Positions 35,822 through 45,053 of a DNA stretch of 64,000 nucleotides are shown in pieces; within the stretch, counting starts at the first letter, position 1, and every line of letters starts with the position of its first letter. The stretch is from Kribbella capetownensis. GTDB lineage: Bacteria; Actinomycetota; Actinomycetes; Propionibacteriales; Kribbellaceae. The stretch lies in contig NZ_SJKD01000003.1 of assembly GCF_004331485.1 (NCBI RefSeq), positions 186,001 to 250,000 on the forward strand, read 5' to 3'. Both the position numbers and the translations under genes were made by a program. The notes under the pieces were generated by a model. The model was given only the letters and a program-made list of their open reading frames with translations, was not told the origin of the DNA and did not search any database.

Positions 35822-36808
35822 ATGACCGGAGCGCCCGACGTCGACTACACCGCAACCTCCCTGCGACCGGGTTGGGATGCCCTTCCTGCTGCTCTCCACG
35901 AAGCACTCGCCGTTGCCCTCGGCACCGAGATCGCGGCGGCCGGGCCGTCGGTCGGCTCGGGATTCACCAGTGGTTTTGCCGCGCCGGTCCGGCTGGCCGA
36001 CGGCCGCCGGGTCTTCGTGAAGGCGTCCGACGAGACCATGCACGCCTACGGCGCCTACCAACGCGAGGCCGAGATCGTTCCCCAGCTCCCCGCCGCCATC
36101 CGGGTCCCCGCCATCCTCGCCACCGCCCACGCGGTCGCAGACGAGCGGAAGTGGTTCGCGGTGGTTTCCGAGTGGGTGGCCGGCCGGATGCCGGGGGCGC
36201 CTTGGTCGGTCGAGGACTTCGCCCTGGTGACGGAAACCTGGGAGCGGATCGCGGACGTGATGGATCCGAGTCCGCTCGCCGGACTCGACCCCTTCGTCGA
36301 CGACCTGGCAGGTGACGAGTCGCCACTCGAGATCCCGGCGCAGATCATCGCAGGCGATCGCCCGCTGCCCGAGCGCCTGCAGCCCTGGCTGCCCCGGATC
36401 CTGCCCGAGCTCGCCGACCTGATGCAGCTCGCGCCGGAGGCGTTCGCCGGCAACACCGCGACACATGGTGACCTGCGGCCGGACAACCTGCTGCTCGACG
36501 ACGCGGGCACCTGCTGGACGGTCGACTGGAACTGGCTCGCTCTCGGCCCGCGCTGGATGGACTGGCTGTGTCTGCTGCCGATCGCGCAGTACCAGGGCAT
36601 CGACACGTTCACCGCGGTCCGCACCAACCCATTGACTGCGGACGCGCCGGCCGACCATCTCGACTGCTTCGTCGGCGCCATCGCGGCGTACATGATGCGG
36701 AACGCCGACGTGCCACCACCGCCTGGCTGTACGCCGGCGCTCCGGGAGCACCAGCGGCTGTACGCCTGGACCTTCCTCGACTGGCTGGCCGCGCGGCGCG
36801 GGTGGTGA
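35822..36808 (+). CDS. Aminoglycoside phosphotransferase (APH) fold kinase
   Basis: A 328-residue protein of the APH/choline-kinase fold. The N-lobe has GSGFTSGFAAPVRLADGRRVFVKASDE, with the ATP-binding Lys; the catalytic loop reads THGDLRPDNLLL and the metal segment TVDWNWLALGPRWMD. These are intact, so it is likely an active ATP-dependent kinase of a small hydroxylated molecule. Aminoglycoside resistance is possible but most such actinobacterial genes are of unknown substrate. ATG at 35822. It is divergent from TRIC and followed after 20 bases by fdhD. Confidence 0.85.
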   Translation: MTGAPDVDYTATSLRPGWDALPAALHEALAVALGTEIAAAGPSVGSGFTSGFAAPVRLADGRRVFVKASDETMHAYGAYQREAEIVPQLPAAIRVPAILATAHAVADERKWFAVVSEWVAGRMPGAPWSVEDFALVTETWERIADVMDPSPLAGLDPFVDDLAGDESPLEIPAQIIAGDRPLPERLQPWLPRILPELADLMQLAPEAFAGNTATHGDLRPDNLLLDDAGTCWTVDWNWLALGPRWMDWLCLLPIAQYQGIDTFTAVRTNPLTADAPADHLDCFVGAIAAYMMRNADVPPPPGCTPALREHQRLYAWTFLDWLAARRGW

Positions 36809-36828
36809 CAGCGGCCTACCGTGGACGT

Positions 36829-37656
36829 ATGAGCAAAGGTCCGACCACCAGGTTCAAGGTCGAGGTGCTGGACGGCGACCGGACGTCGCGGCGTGAGGAC
36901 GTGGTCACCACCGAGGAGCCGCTCGAGCTGCGGCTGGAGTGGCCCGGTCGTCCACCCGAGCCTCTCGTCGTGACGATGCGCACCCCGGGCTCCGACTTCG
37001 AACTGGCGGCCGGCTTCTGCCTCGGCGAGGGCTTCGCCGTCCGCCCGGACGCGATCCGGACCGTTGCCTACTGCACAGATGTGAAACTGACCCAGGAGCA
37101 ACAGTTCAACACCGTCACCGTCACGTTCGACGGCCCTCCGGACCGTGAACCACCCCAGCGGTACGGCGTCACCTCGGCGGCCTGCGGCGTCTGTGGCCAG
37201 CAGAGCCTCGACGAACTGGCCGAGCGGGACTACGACCCGGTTGACCCCGTGGAGGCCCCGCTGGACGTCGTACGACGCCTGCCTGACGTGCTCCGGGAAG
37301 CCCAACCGACGTTCAGCCGTACTGGCGGCCTGCACGCGGCCGGCCTGTACACCACGGACGGCCGGAAGGTCGTCGTGAAGGAGGACGTCGGCCGCCACAA
37401 CGCCGTCGACAAGGTCGTCGGCTGGACCGTCCTCAACCAGCACAGCCGTCAGGGCCTGGTCCTCGTCGTCAGCGGCCGGGCCGGCTACGAGATCATCCAG
37501 AAAGCGGTAGCCGCCGGCCTCGGCATGATCGTCGCCGTCGGTGCCCCCTCCAGCCTCGCCGTAGACCTGGCCCGCCGCTTCAACATCACTCTCGCCGGCT
37601 TCGCCCGAGGCGACCGCTGCGTCCTCTACAGCGCCCCGGAGCGCGTCCTCCGCTGA
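36829..37656 (+). CDS. fdhD: Formate dehydrogenase accessory sulfurtransferase FdhD
   Basis: A 275-residue protein that transfers sulfur from a cysteine desulfurase to the Mo-bis-MGD cofactor, needed for active formate dehydrogenase. The catalytic Cys dyad is in TSAACGVCGQQSLDEL, and the family phrases RTPGSDFELAAGFCLGEG, GGLHAAGLY and KEDVGRHNAVDKVVG are intact. ATG at 36829 has GTGGACGT before it and no strong ribosome site. No formate dehydrogenase gene is in this window, so the target enzyme is encoded elsewhere. Confidence 0.96.
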   Translation: MSKGPTTRFKVEVLDGDRTSRREDVVTTEEPLELRLEWPGRPPEPLVVTMRTPGSDFELAAGFCLGEGFAVRPDAIRTVAYCTDVKLTQEQQFNTVTVTFDGPPDREPPQRYGVTSAACGVCGQQSLDELAERDYDPVDPVEAPLDVVRRLPDVLREAQPTFSRTGGLHAAGLYTTDGRKVVVKEDVGRHNAVDKVVGWTVLNQHSRQGLVLVVSGRAGYEIIQKAVAAGLGMIVAVGAPSSLAVDLARRFNITLAGFARGDRCVLYSAPERVLR

Positions 37657-37765
37657 TCTGAGGGGTCTAGGCGGCCAGATCTAAGGGGGTATGCCCGATG
37701 TGCGGTTCTCCCTGCCACCGGAAGGTGGAGATAGGCGGCGATCGTCGTCGCCTAGGGAGGAAGCC

Positions 37766-38044
37766 ATGAAACACCGCTACACCATCCTCGCTCTGCCGGT
37801 GCTCGTCTGCGGGGCAGTCGTGGCCGGTTCGGCGCAGGCGTCGGCACGACCGATCGATCCCGACCAGCGCCACCAGCGGCCGCCGGTCGTCTACGTCGAC
37901 CGGGTCGCGCCGACCACAGAGGTGCAAGTGGACGACAACATCACCGAGGCTCTGCAGACGGGAGCCGGAGTGCTGGGCGGAGCCGGGCTGGCCATGGCCG
38001 GCGTCTGGGCGTACCGCCGCCGTCATCCACTCGGAGTCCACTGA
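37766..38044 (+). CDS. Small secreted or membrane-bound protein of unknown function
   Basis: A 92-residue protein with a signal peptide (KHRYTILALPVLVCGAVVAG, cleavage probably after AQASA), a charged Pro/Arg-rich external stretch of about 30 residues, and a C-terminal hydrophobic helix with Gly (GAGVLGGAGLAMAGVWAY) followed by RRRH. This is the outline of a small surface protein anchored by its C-terminus. No family is recognised. ATG at 37766 follows GGGAGG. A GGCGGCGATCGTCGTCGCC near-palindrome lies just upstream. It ends at a terminator hairpin shared with the LAL regulator. Confidence 0.65.
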   Translation: MKHRYTILALPVLVCGAVVAGSAQASARPIDPDQRHQRPPVVYVDRVAPTTEVQVDDNITEALQTGAGVLGGAGLAMAGVWAYRRRHPLGVH

Positions 38045-38049
38045 GGCAG

Positions 38050-38082
38050 ACGGTCCTGGTGCAGCTCAGGCTCCAGGACCGT
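38050..38082. terminator. Hairpin between the small surface protein and LAL regulator genes
   Basis: ACGGTCCTGG (38050-38059) pairs perfectly with CCAGGACCGT (38073-38082) around a 13-base loop. The genes converge here, and the hairpin covers the last codons of the LAL gene, so it can work in both directions. Confidence 0.75.
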
Positions 38083-41065
38083 TCAGCCGCACAGCCAGCG
38101 CCGCAGCCTCGAGCCGGCTGGCAGTCCCGGTCTTGCGGAGGATGTTCGAGACATGGGCGCTCACCGTCTTGTCGGTGATGACGAGGTCCTTCGCGATCTC
38201 GCCGTTCGACCGGCCGGCGACCAGGAACGCCAGGATCTCCCGCTCTCGCGACGTCAACGTGGACAGTGGCGTCCCCGGCTCCTCCGGTACGGCGACCGGC
38301 ACCGGCGCGCGCAAGCTGATCCGCGACCGCCGCGCGAGTGACTCGACCTCGGCCTGAAGAGGCGCGGCACCCAACTCGACCGCGCAGCTGTGCGCCTGAC
38401 GCAACAGGTTCGCGACGCCGACCGGCGGTTGCCCGCCAGCGATCGCTGCTTCCGCGCACCGCCAGCGCGCCACCGCCTGATGCCAGCGTGCCCCTGCCGC
38501 ACCGCAGGCGTCGACGGCCCGCAGCCAGCGTTCCGGTTGATCGGCGTCGTTCCGGCACCGGGCGAGTTCGGCGCTGATCTGTGCGCGATACATCGACTTG
38601 AACGCGGAGTCCTGCGAATCCGTGCTGGTGAACGGCTCGCCGGGCCGGCTGCTCAGTGTGTCCTCGAGGATGCCGACAGCCTTGGCGGCCGACTCCTGGT
38701 CGCCGGCGTCGCGCGCGACCCGCGCCGACTCGGCGACCGCGTGGGCATAGAGCACCAGCAGGTCGTCGTCCTCGTCGATGGGAGCCGCATCGAGCAGCGT
38801 CAGCCGGGAACCGATCCAGTCGATCGCGGCCTGCGGCTTGTGCTCGGCGAGCAGCACCTCGCCACCGCCGGTGGCCAGGCTGTGGCGGATCCCGCGGAAA
38901 GTCGCCGGGATGAGCTCGACAGCCCGGTCGAGATGCTGCCGGGCTTCGGCGACCCGACCACGCCGAACAGCGAGTGACGCGGCCGTGAGCCGCAGCCCTG
39001 CGCCGCCGGTGTTGACGCAACGAACGGCCAGCCCGGCCCGCAACAGCTCGTCACACTCCTGCCAGCGTCCGGATTCCAGCAGACCTTCGGCGGCCAGGTA
39101 CGCGAGAAAGTAAGCGAACAGGTCCCGGCCGGGCGCTGCCATGTCGGCATAGTTGCGCAGCGCCGCCTCGGTGGCTTCCTCGCGCCGGCCGAGGTTCCAG
39201 AGCGCATGCCGCTGCCACACCACGCCCCTCAACCACTCGAGCGTCGCTCCACAGGAGCGGGCCAGCCGTTCGGCCTCCTGCCCGTCGGCGAGCGACTCCA
39301 GCGGCGATTGACTGGACAGCACCATCGAGCGCTGGGCCAGCGCCGCAGCAAGCGCTCGGGGCGAACCGGCCCGACGGGCGATCCGTACGGCTTCGTCCGC
39401 GTGTGCCACCGCCCCGGGCAGTCCCTGCCATCTCTCCGCCCAGGCCAGCGCGGCGAGCGCCCGCGCATGCTGAGCAGAGTCCGGCAGCGCGCTCGTCGCC
39501 TCGAAAGCATCGTGGATATCGGTCGCGACAGCTTCGATCGACTCGGCCCGGTGCCAGCGCACAGTGCTGCGGTCGATCAGGAGATCCGCGGCCGGCAGTG
39601 GATCGCGAGCCCGGTCGACCAGGCTGATCGCCTGCGTGAGCAACTCGATGGCTTGGTCGTTCCGGGCGACTCTCGAGCCGATGGCAGCCGTCTTGAGGAT
39701 GAGCGCCGTCCGGTCGGCCGTCGTACCGCGAAGTTCCGGGGAGACCTGCTCCCACAGGTCGCACATCCGCTCGAGCTGGATGGCTTGCTCGGCCGGAGCA
39801 CGCAGCATCACCGCGTGCCCGGCGGCGACCTCGGACCAGCGGTAAGTGTCGTCGATGCGTCCCGCCTGCAGGCTGTGCACCGCCAGATCGGCGGCCACCG
39901 GTTCGACCGGATCCGACCGGGACTCGAGCACCTCGAGGTACGTGGTGTGGATGAGCGCGGCCTCGCCGGGCGGCAGACCGTCGTACAGCACGTCGGCGAG
40001 CAGCGGATGGCGGAACCAGGGCGGGCCGTGGCCGCCCCCGATGACGCCGCGCTCCTGTGCTTCGGCGATGTAGCCGGGCAGGCCGCCGACCTCGACGCCG
40101 TGTGCACCGGCGACCGCCGCCAGGATCGGGAGCGGGGTCGGACGGCCGCCGACCGCCAGCACTCGAACCAGCTGACGTGCCTGCGCGGACAGCCGATGCC
40201 ACGCGGCCAGGAGCGCGTCGCGGAGGGCGCCCGAAACGGTGTCCGGCAGGGTTGACTCCGCACCGGACAGGTTCTGCACCAGAAGCTCCGTGAGGTACGG
40301 GTTCCCGTCCGACCTCGCCTGTACCTGGTTGACCAGAGCGATATCCGGGATCTGTCCGACCAGGTACTCCACCTGGAGACCGGTGGTGTCCAGGTCGAGC
40401 CGGTCGAGGTGGAGTTCGTGGAACGACGGCATCCGGCGCATGTCCGCCAGCCAGCTGTGCAACGGGTGTCCAACACCCCGGTCCTCGTCGCGGGAGGTGC
40501 CGAGCACGGTCAGTTGCTGGGCACGGAACCCGGTGATCACGTAGGCGAGCACATCCAGTGAGGCGAGATCGGCCCAGTGCAGGTCGTCGACCACGACGAC
40601 GGTGCGATGCCGGTCCGCGATCCGGTTGAGCACGAGGTCGATCAACGGGATCAGCCGGGCAGTCGGCGTACTCGGTAAGCCGCCCAGAGCGGGTAGCAGC
40701 GAACTCAGCTCGTCGGCACCGGTCAGAACCGCGGCGCGCTCCGCCGCGTCGGCCTGGACAAGCCAGTCCTGGAGTACGCCGATGACCGGTGCGTACGGGA
40801 CCGACGCGCCGCCGAAGTGAACACAGGACCCCCACAGCACCAGGAGCTCCGGGTCGCCGCAGACCTCCTGCACCAGGCGGGTCTTCCCGACCCCGGCTTC
40901 CCCGTGCACGACCATCGCGGACGGCCGCCGCTGGGCCGCAGCGGCCACCACACCGGCCAGTGCGTCGCGCTCGGCGCCCCGCCCGGCGAGCCGATGATCA
41001 GGCCCTGCCCGGACATCCCCCACGCGCTCAGTGTCCACCCAGGAATGGACCGCCGCCACGCACAA
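38066..41065 (-). CDS. LAL-type LuxR family transcriptional regulator with AAA ATPase domain
   Basis: A 999-residue large ATP-binding regulator. The N-terminal NTPase has Walker A VVHGEAGVGKTRLVQEV (about residue 55) and Walker B TVVVVDDLHWADLA. The middle consists of TPR-like helices, and the C-terminal HTH of the LuxR type reads LTSREREILAFLVAGRSNGEIAKDL and VSAHVSNILRKTG (about 930-990). LAL proteins often activate sugar or antibiotic genes; target unknown. The frame can start at TTG (41063-41065), or GTG at 41057-41059; no strong ribosome site. It starts one base from the stop of the Rad50-like gene and may be its downstream partner. Confidence 0.9.
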   Translation of the reverse strand: MCVAAVHSWVDTERVGDVRAGPDHRLAGRGAERDALAGVVAAAAQRRPSAMVVHGEAGVGKTRLVQEVCGDPELLVLWGSCVHFGGASVPYAPVIGVLQDWLVQADAAERAAVLTGADELSSLLPALGGLPSTPTARLIPLIDLVLNRIADRHRTVVVVDDLHWADLASLDVLAYVITGFRAQQLTVLGTSRDEDRGVGHPLHSWLADMRRMPSFHELHLDRLDLDTTGLQVEYLVGQIPDIALVNQVQARSDGNPYLTELLVQNLSGAESTLPDTVSGALRDALLAAWHRLSAQARQLVRVLAVGGRPTPLPILAAVAGAHGVEVGGLPGYIAEAQERGVIGGGHGPPWFRHPLLADVLYDGLPPGEAALIHTTYLEVLESRSDPVEPVAADLAVHSLQAGRIDDTYRWSEVAAGHAVMLRAPAEQAIQLERMCDLWEQVSPELRGTTADRTALILKTAAIGSRVARNDQAIELLTQAISLVDRARDPLPAADLLIDRSTVRWHRAESIEAVATDIHDAFEATSALPDSAQHARALAALAWAERWQGLPGAVAHADEAVRIARRAGSPRALAAALAQRSMVLSSQSPLESLADGQEAERLARSCGATLEWLRGVVWQRHALWNLGRREEATEAALRNYADMAAPGRDLFAYFLAYLAAEGLLESGRWQECDELLRAGLAVRCVNTGGAGLRLTAASLAVRRGRVAEARQHLDRAVELIPATFRGIRHSLATGGGEVLLAEHKPQAAIDWIGSRLTLLDAAPIDEDDDLLVLYAHAVAESARVARDAGDQESAAKAVGILEDTLSSRPGEPFTSTDSQDSAFKSMYRAQISAELARCRNDADQPERWLRAVDACGAAGARWHQAVARWRCAEAAIAGGQPPVGVANLLRQAHSCAVELGAAPLQAEVESLARRSRISLRAPVPVAVPEEPGTPLSTLTSREREILAFLVAGRSNGEIAKDLVITDKTVSAHVSNILRKTGTASRLEAAALAVRLNGPGA

Positions 41066-43840
41066 TCAGGCGTCGAGCTTGATGAAGGTTGCCTTCGGGA
41101 CGTACTCGTAGCGGTCGGGCATGCAGGTGAGGATGATGATCTGGCCGTGGTCGCCGGCTCGGCCCAGGAGGGCGCCCATGTCGCGGAGGCGGGCCTTGTC
41201 GGACCAGCCGAGGGCGTCGTCGAAGATGACCGGGACGCTGCTCTCGCCGGTGCTGACCAGGTGGCTGATCGCGAGCCGGGTGATGATCGCGAGCTGTTCC
41301 TGCGCGCCCGTCGACAACGCCTCGACCGGCAGCCGCGCGCCGTCCAGCTCGCGCTCCGCGACGGCCAGGTCGTCGTCCAGCCAGACCCGGAACGACGGCC
41401 CGTAGACACTCCGTCCGAGTGACTCGATGCGGCTCTGCAGTGGTTCGGAGTACTTCGTCTGTGCCTCGGCCCGGTGCCGGCTCAGCGTCTCATGGACCCG
41501 GCGAGCCGCCTCGGCCCGGCGCTGCAGACTGTCGTGCTCGGCCCGTACGCCGGCCAGCTCGAGCTCGGCCAGATCGCGCCGGGTCGCCAACCCATCCCGG
41601 CCCGACTGCTCCAGCCTGCCCTCGGTCGTCCGCAACGCGTCGCGCAACGTGTCCCGCTCGCCCTGCAGCCGCGCCGCGACCGCAAGCGCGTCCGTCAACT
41701 CGCCCGCGATCTGATCGGCCCCGGCCGCATCTGCCTGCTCCTGTACGGCGGCCAGCTCCTCGAGCACCGCCTCGACCTCACCAGTCGCCTCGGCCTCGGC
41801 CGCGGAAACAGCGTCATCGTCGAGAAGATCCCGCGCGGCCTCCAACGCCTCGACCGCAGCCGCGAGCCGCTCCCCCGCGAGCTCCGAGCGAGCCCGAGCC
41901 TGCTGCGCCTCCGACCGGTCCTCGTCAGCCGCCTTCCGCGCCTGCGCCGCCGCGAACTCCGCGTCGCCGAGCAACCGCTCGACCTCGGCCAACGCGTCCC
42001 GCGCCTCTTCCAGCGCACGCTGTGCACCGGCCAAATCATCCGGCGCGCTGACCGGCACCTCGAAATCCTCGAAGTCGAGCGTGTCGTGGGGTGACGCGAA
42101 CTCCTCGAACAGCGACATCTGCCCGGGCACGCCCTCCACCGCGGGCTGCTTGCCGCCCCCCTCTTCGGCCTCCACGTCGTCGTCCGCACCGACGCCGAGC
42201 CGCGCGGTCAGCACCGCGATCCGCTCCCCGGGATCTCCACCGGTCGTCAGCGTCCGCTCGGTCCGGCGGGCTTCGTGCAGCTCGGCGGTCGCCGTGTCGG
42301 CCTTCCGTAGCAACTCCCGAGCAGCGGCGACGTCCTTGACGCCCGCCTTCTTCAGCAGGTCCTTCTCCCGCCGGACCGCCTCGTCCACGCGCGACCGCAG
42401 CGTCGCCGCCTCGCCTCCGGCGCGAACGGTCACCTCGACCTGCCCCGGTACGCCGACGACCAGCTCACCGGAGACCAGGACCTCGGCCGACTCGTCGAAC
42501 CCCAACTCCGACGGCACCTCACGAGCGCCGCCGTCCAACCCGGTCCCCGACAACTCGACCGGCTCCGCGCCGAGACGCCGTACCGACACCTCGGGGACGC
42601 CGGCCGCCAGCGCGGCACGAGCCTCGACCACCTCAGCACGCGCGGACTCCAACGCGACGACGAGCGCGTCGTCGACCTTGATCCGGTCCAGGACCGTCCC
42701 GGCCGCGGCGATCCGGGCGCGTACGTCGACCAACTCCGCCTGCTGGCCGAGCAGCCGGTCCAGCTCGGCGCGGTCCATCAGCTCCGAGACCTGCCGCTCC
42801 GCCTCCTGGACGTCGGTACGCCGGGCGTCCTTGAGCTCGACCACCTCGGCCAGCGCGGCCTCGGCCGCATGCACGCTCTCGACTGCGGTCCTGGCGACCG
42901 TCTCGGCATCGCTACGACGTTCGGCCAGCTCGGCATCGATCTTGGCGAACCGCTCGGCCTCGTCCAGCAGCCGCTCGCGTTCGACCCGGGTCCGGGTGTG
43001 GTTCTCCAGCCGGGCCCGCGCGGTCTCGGCGCGGTGCCGGACCGAGTCGCGGCGGAGCAGGATCTCGTCGGTCGCCTTCTTGCGTTCGCGCAGCTCCTCG
43101 ACCGAGGTGAGGTGGTCGGTGAGCCGGCCCGTCACGTCCTGCAGATCGAGGGTCAGCCGCTCGGCGCGGCGGATGTCCTGCTGGACCTCCTCCATCGCCT
43201 TCAGCGCTTGGGCCGCAGTCAGCTCGGCCGTGGCGACGGCCTTCTCGGACCGGGCGAAGTCGCCGGTCGCCCGTCCGCCACGGGTCCAGTAGCGCAGGTA
43301 CTCGTGCTCGACCGCAGTCACCAGCGGCATCGACGCACCGTCGACCGGTGTCCCCGACTCTGCGGTCACCGCGGTGATCAACGGCTCCGCGTCGGCCGGC
43401 GTTGGCAGCACCAACGACTGCCCCTGGCTGACCATCAGCGTCTGCCACAGCACCGGGTCGACGTGCTGGCGGAACAGCCGCTCGGCCTCGTTGTGCGCCT
43501 CCCGGCCGGTCCACGAACGGCGGCGGCCGTCGGCCTCGACCACGGCCAGCTCGGTGGAGCGGTTCTTCAGCCAGCGTTTGGTGTAGCTCAGCTCGCGGTT
43601 GCCGAGGGTCAGCTCGACCGTCACCTCCGGGCCGACGTCCTGGCCGACCGGCTGGATGTCGCGGATCCGGGTCGACTTGGAGTCGTCCGGCAGGTCGAAG
43701 ACCAGCCCGAACGCCTCGACCAGGCTGGACTTGCCGACCTCGTTGTCACCGACCACCACGGTGGTGCCGAGCGCGGGGAACCGGACAATGCGGTCCCGGA
43801 CGCCACGGAAGTCCCGCAGCGCCAAGCTGAGCAGCCTCAT
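41066..43840 (-). CDS. SMC/Rad50-like AAA ATPase without zinc hook (YhaN-like)
   Basis: A 924-residue ATPase that should dimerise through its head. Walker A is GDNEVGKSSL at residues 31-40, and near the C-terminus the ABC-like signature appears as LSTGAQEQLAIITRLA with Walker B VPVIFDDALGWSD. Two coiled-coil stretches (about 220-480 and 580-780) are rich in Glu, Arg and Ala, but the middle carries no CxxC zinc hook and instead a beta-rich Gly/Val segment (VSGELVVGVPGQVEVTVRAGGE). Only one Cys occurs near the end. This is YhaN-like rather than SbcC. ATG at 43838-43840 overlaps the nuclease gene stop as ATGA, so the two form a complex. Confidence 0.85.
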   Translation of the reverse strand: MRLLSLALRDFRGVRDRIVRFPALGTTVVVGDNEVGKSSLVEAFGLVFDLPDDSKSTRIRDIQPVGQDVGPEVTVELTLGNRELSYTKRWLKNRSTELAVVEADGRRRSWTGREAHNEAERLFRQHVDPVLWQTLMVSQGQSLVLPTPADAEPLITAVTAESGTPVDGASMPLVTAVEHEYLRYWTRGGRATGDFARSEKAVATAELTAAQALKAMEEVQQDIRRAERLTLDLQDVTGRLTDHLTSVEELRERKKATDEILLRRDSVRHRAETARARLENHTRTRVERERLLDEAERFAKIDAELAERRSDAETVARTAVESVHAAEAALAEVVELKDARRTDVQEAERQVSELMDRAELDRLLGQQAELVDVRARIAAAGTVLDRIKVDDALVVALESARAEVVEARAALAAGVPEVSVRRLGAEPVELSGTGLDGGAREVPSELGFDESAEVLVSGELVVGVPGQVEVTVRAGGEAATLRSRVDEAVRREKDLLKKAGVKDVAAARELLRKADTATAELHEARRTERTLTTGGDPGERIAVLTARLGVGADDDVEAEEGGGKQPAVEGVPGQMSLFEEFASPHDTLDFEDFEVPVSAPDDLAGAQRALEEARDALAEVERLLGDAEFAAAQARKAADEDRSEAQQARARSELAGERLAAAVEALEAARDLLDDDAVSAAEAEATGEVEAVLEELAAVQEQADAAGADQIAGELTDALAVAARLQGERDTLRDALRTTEGRLEQSGRDGLATRRDLAELELAGVRAEHDSLQRRAEAARRVHETLSRHRAEAQTKYSEPLQSRIESLGRSVYGPSFRVWLDDDLAVAERELDGARLPVEALSTGAQEQLAIITRLAISHLVSTGESSVPVIFDDALGWSDKARLRDMGALLGRAGDHGQIIILTCMPDRYEYVPKATFIKLDA

Positions 43841-44967
43841 CCCGCGTCCCGCGCCAATCTGTGCATCAGCGACAGCGCCGCACCCGCGCCCTCGTCGCCA
43901 CCGGCCAGCGCCTGGCGCAGCTCTTCCATCGCGGCCCGCGCCGGACCGCTCAGCTGCAACGCGTCCAGATCCGCCGCGTCCGGCGCCGGCCGCACGGTCC
44001 AGAACTTGGCCCAGCGCTCGACGCTCGCGAACACCTCGCCCTGCGCGTCGATCATCGCGTCCAGCCGACTGAGCAGCGGCAGCGCCAGCGAACCGTCGCC
44101 GGCGAGCCGGACGTACGTCCGCTCCTTCTCCGGCAGCTCCGCGAACCAGTCCTCGAGAGCCGTGAGCGACTCCTCGTCGAACAGTTCGACGCGGTGGTCG
44201 ACCATGTGCCAGGCGCCGACACGCACCGGCTCGACCTCGATCTCGCCGGCACCGACCGTCACCTTGAGCACGTTGCCCGGTGCGTCCTCCTCGGGCGACG
44301 TGACCTCCTGCGTCCCCGAGAACCAGATGCGATCGGTCACGCGCGTCGTCGAGTGCCGGTCGCCGAGACCGACGTACTGCAGTCGTCCGTCCGCGACCGC
44401 CGCCTCGAGTGCGGCCTGATCGATCGTCGGTACGTCGGACATGCCGCCAGAGAGACTGGTCAGTTGGCCGTGCGCCAGCAGGATCCTCGTCGTACCGGGC
44501 TCGGCCGGGGTCAGGTCGGCGTACCCGGGCGCGGCCGGATCCGACAACGGCCGGCGCGATCGCCACGGCGCGCCGACGATCTCGACGCCTGGCGCGATCT
44601 CCAGCGGCTCGGTGCCGGTCAGGACGGTCACCTGCTCAGGCTGGTGGGCCTGCCACTGGGCCGAGGTCCACAGCGAGCCGGGCTCGAGCGCGTCGTGGTT
44701 GCCGGGCAGGAGGACGACCGGGACCGGGATCCGCTTGAGCGCTTCACAAGCACGCAAGATGGTCTGCCGCTCGACCTGGTTGTGCTCGAACACGTCGCCG
44801 GTGACGACCACGAAAGCCGCACCGGTGGCCGCCGCGACCTCGCCGATCCGCGCGACAGCATCCAGCCGGGCCTGCCCCCACCGGGCTTGACCGTCCGGCC
44901 CCAGGAACCGGCGCATCATCCCCAGCTGCCAGTCCGAGCTGTGCAGAAACGTGATCGAGTCGTCCAT
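43837..44967 (-). CDS. Mre11/SbcD-like metallophosphoesterase (YhaO-like)
   Basis: A 376-residue calcineurin-like nuclease. The di-metal motifs appear in order: FLHSSDWQLGM, VVTGDVFEHN, LLPGNHDALE, LLAHGQ and VGLGDRHST. The last replaces the usual GHxH with GDRH. A C-terminal helical tail (about 290-376) would bind the Rad50-like partner. It probably forms a DNA nuclease complex with the ATPase encoded next. ATG at 44965-44967 is chosen over the GTG-rich upstream frame because MDDSITFLHSSDW starts the fold. Translation is coupled to the ATPase by ATGA. Confidence 0.87.
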   Translation of the reverse strand: MDDSITFLHSSDWQLGMMRRFLGPDGQARWGQARLDAVARIGEVAAATGAAFVVVTGDVFEHNQVERQTILRACEALKRIPVPVVLLPGNHDALEPGSLWTSAQWQAHQPEQVTVLTGTEPLEIAPGVEIVGAPWRSRRPLSDPAAPGYADLTPAEPGTTRILLAHGQLTSLSGGMSDVPTIDQAALEAAVADGRLQYVGLGDRHSTTRVTDRIWFSGTQEVTSPEEDAPGNVLKVTVGAGEIEVEPVRVGAWHMVDHRVELFDEESLTALEDWFAELPEKERTYVRLAGDGSLALPLLSRLDAMIDAQGEVFASVERWAKFWTVRPAPDAADLDALQLSGPARAAMEELRQALAGGDEGAGAALSLMHRLARDAG

Positions 44968-45053
44968 TGCGGTGAGAACGCTAACCTGCCCCGCCGACAA
45001 CCGCGCAACCCAACACACCCCAACCCCCACACCGCCCACACTCCGGACAGCGG

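Noticed and set aside
35822..36808. Certain aminoglycoside-resistance gene
   Set aside because: The fold is clear but family members with other substrates are far more common; no resistance context.
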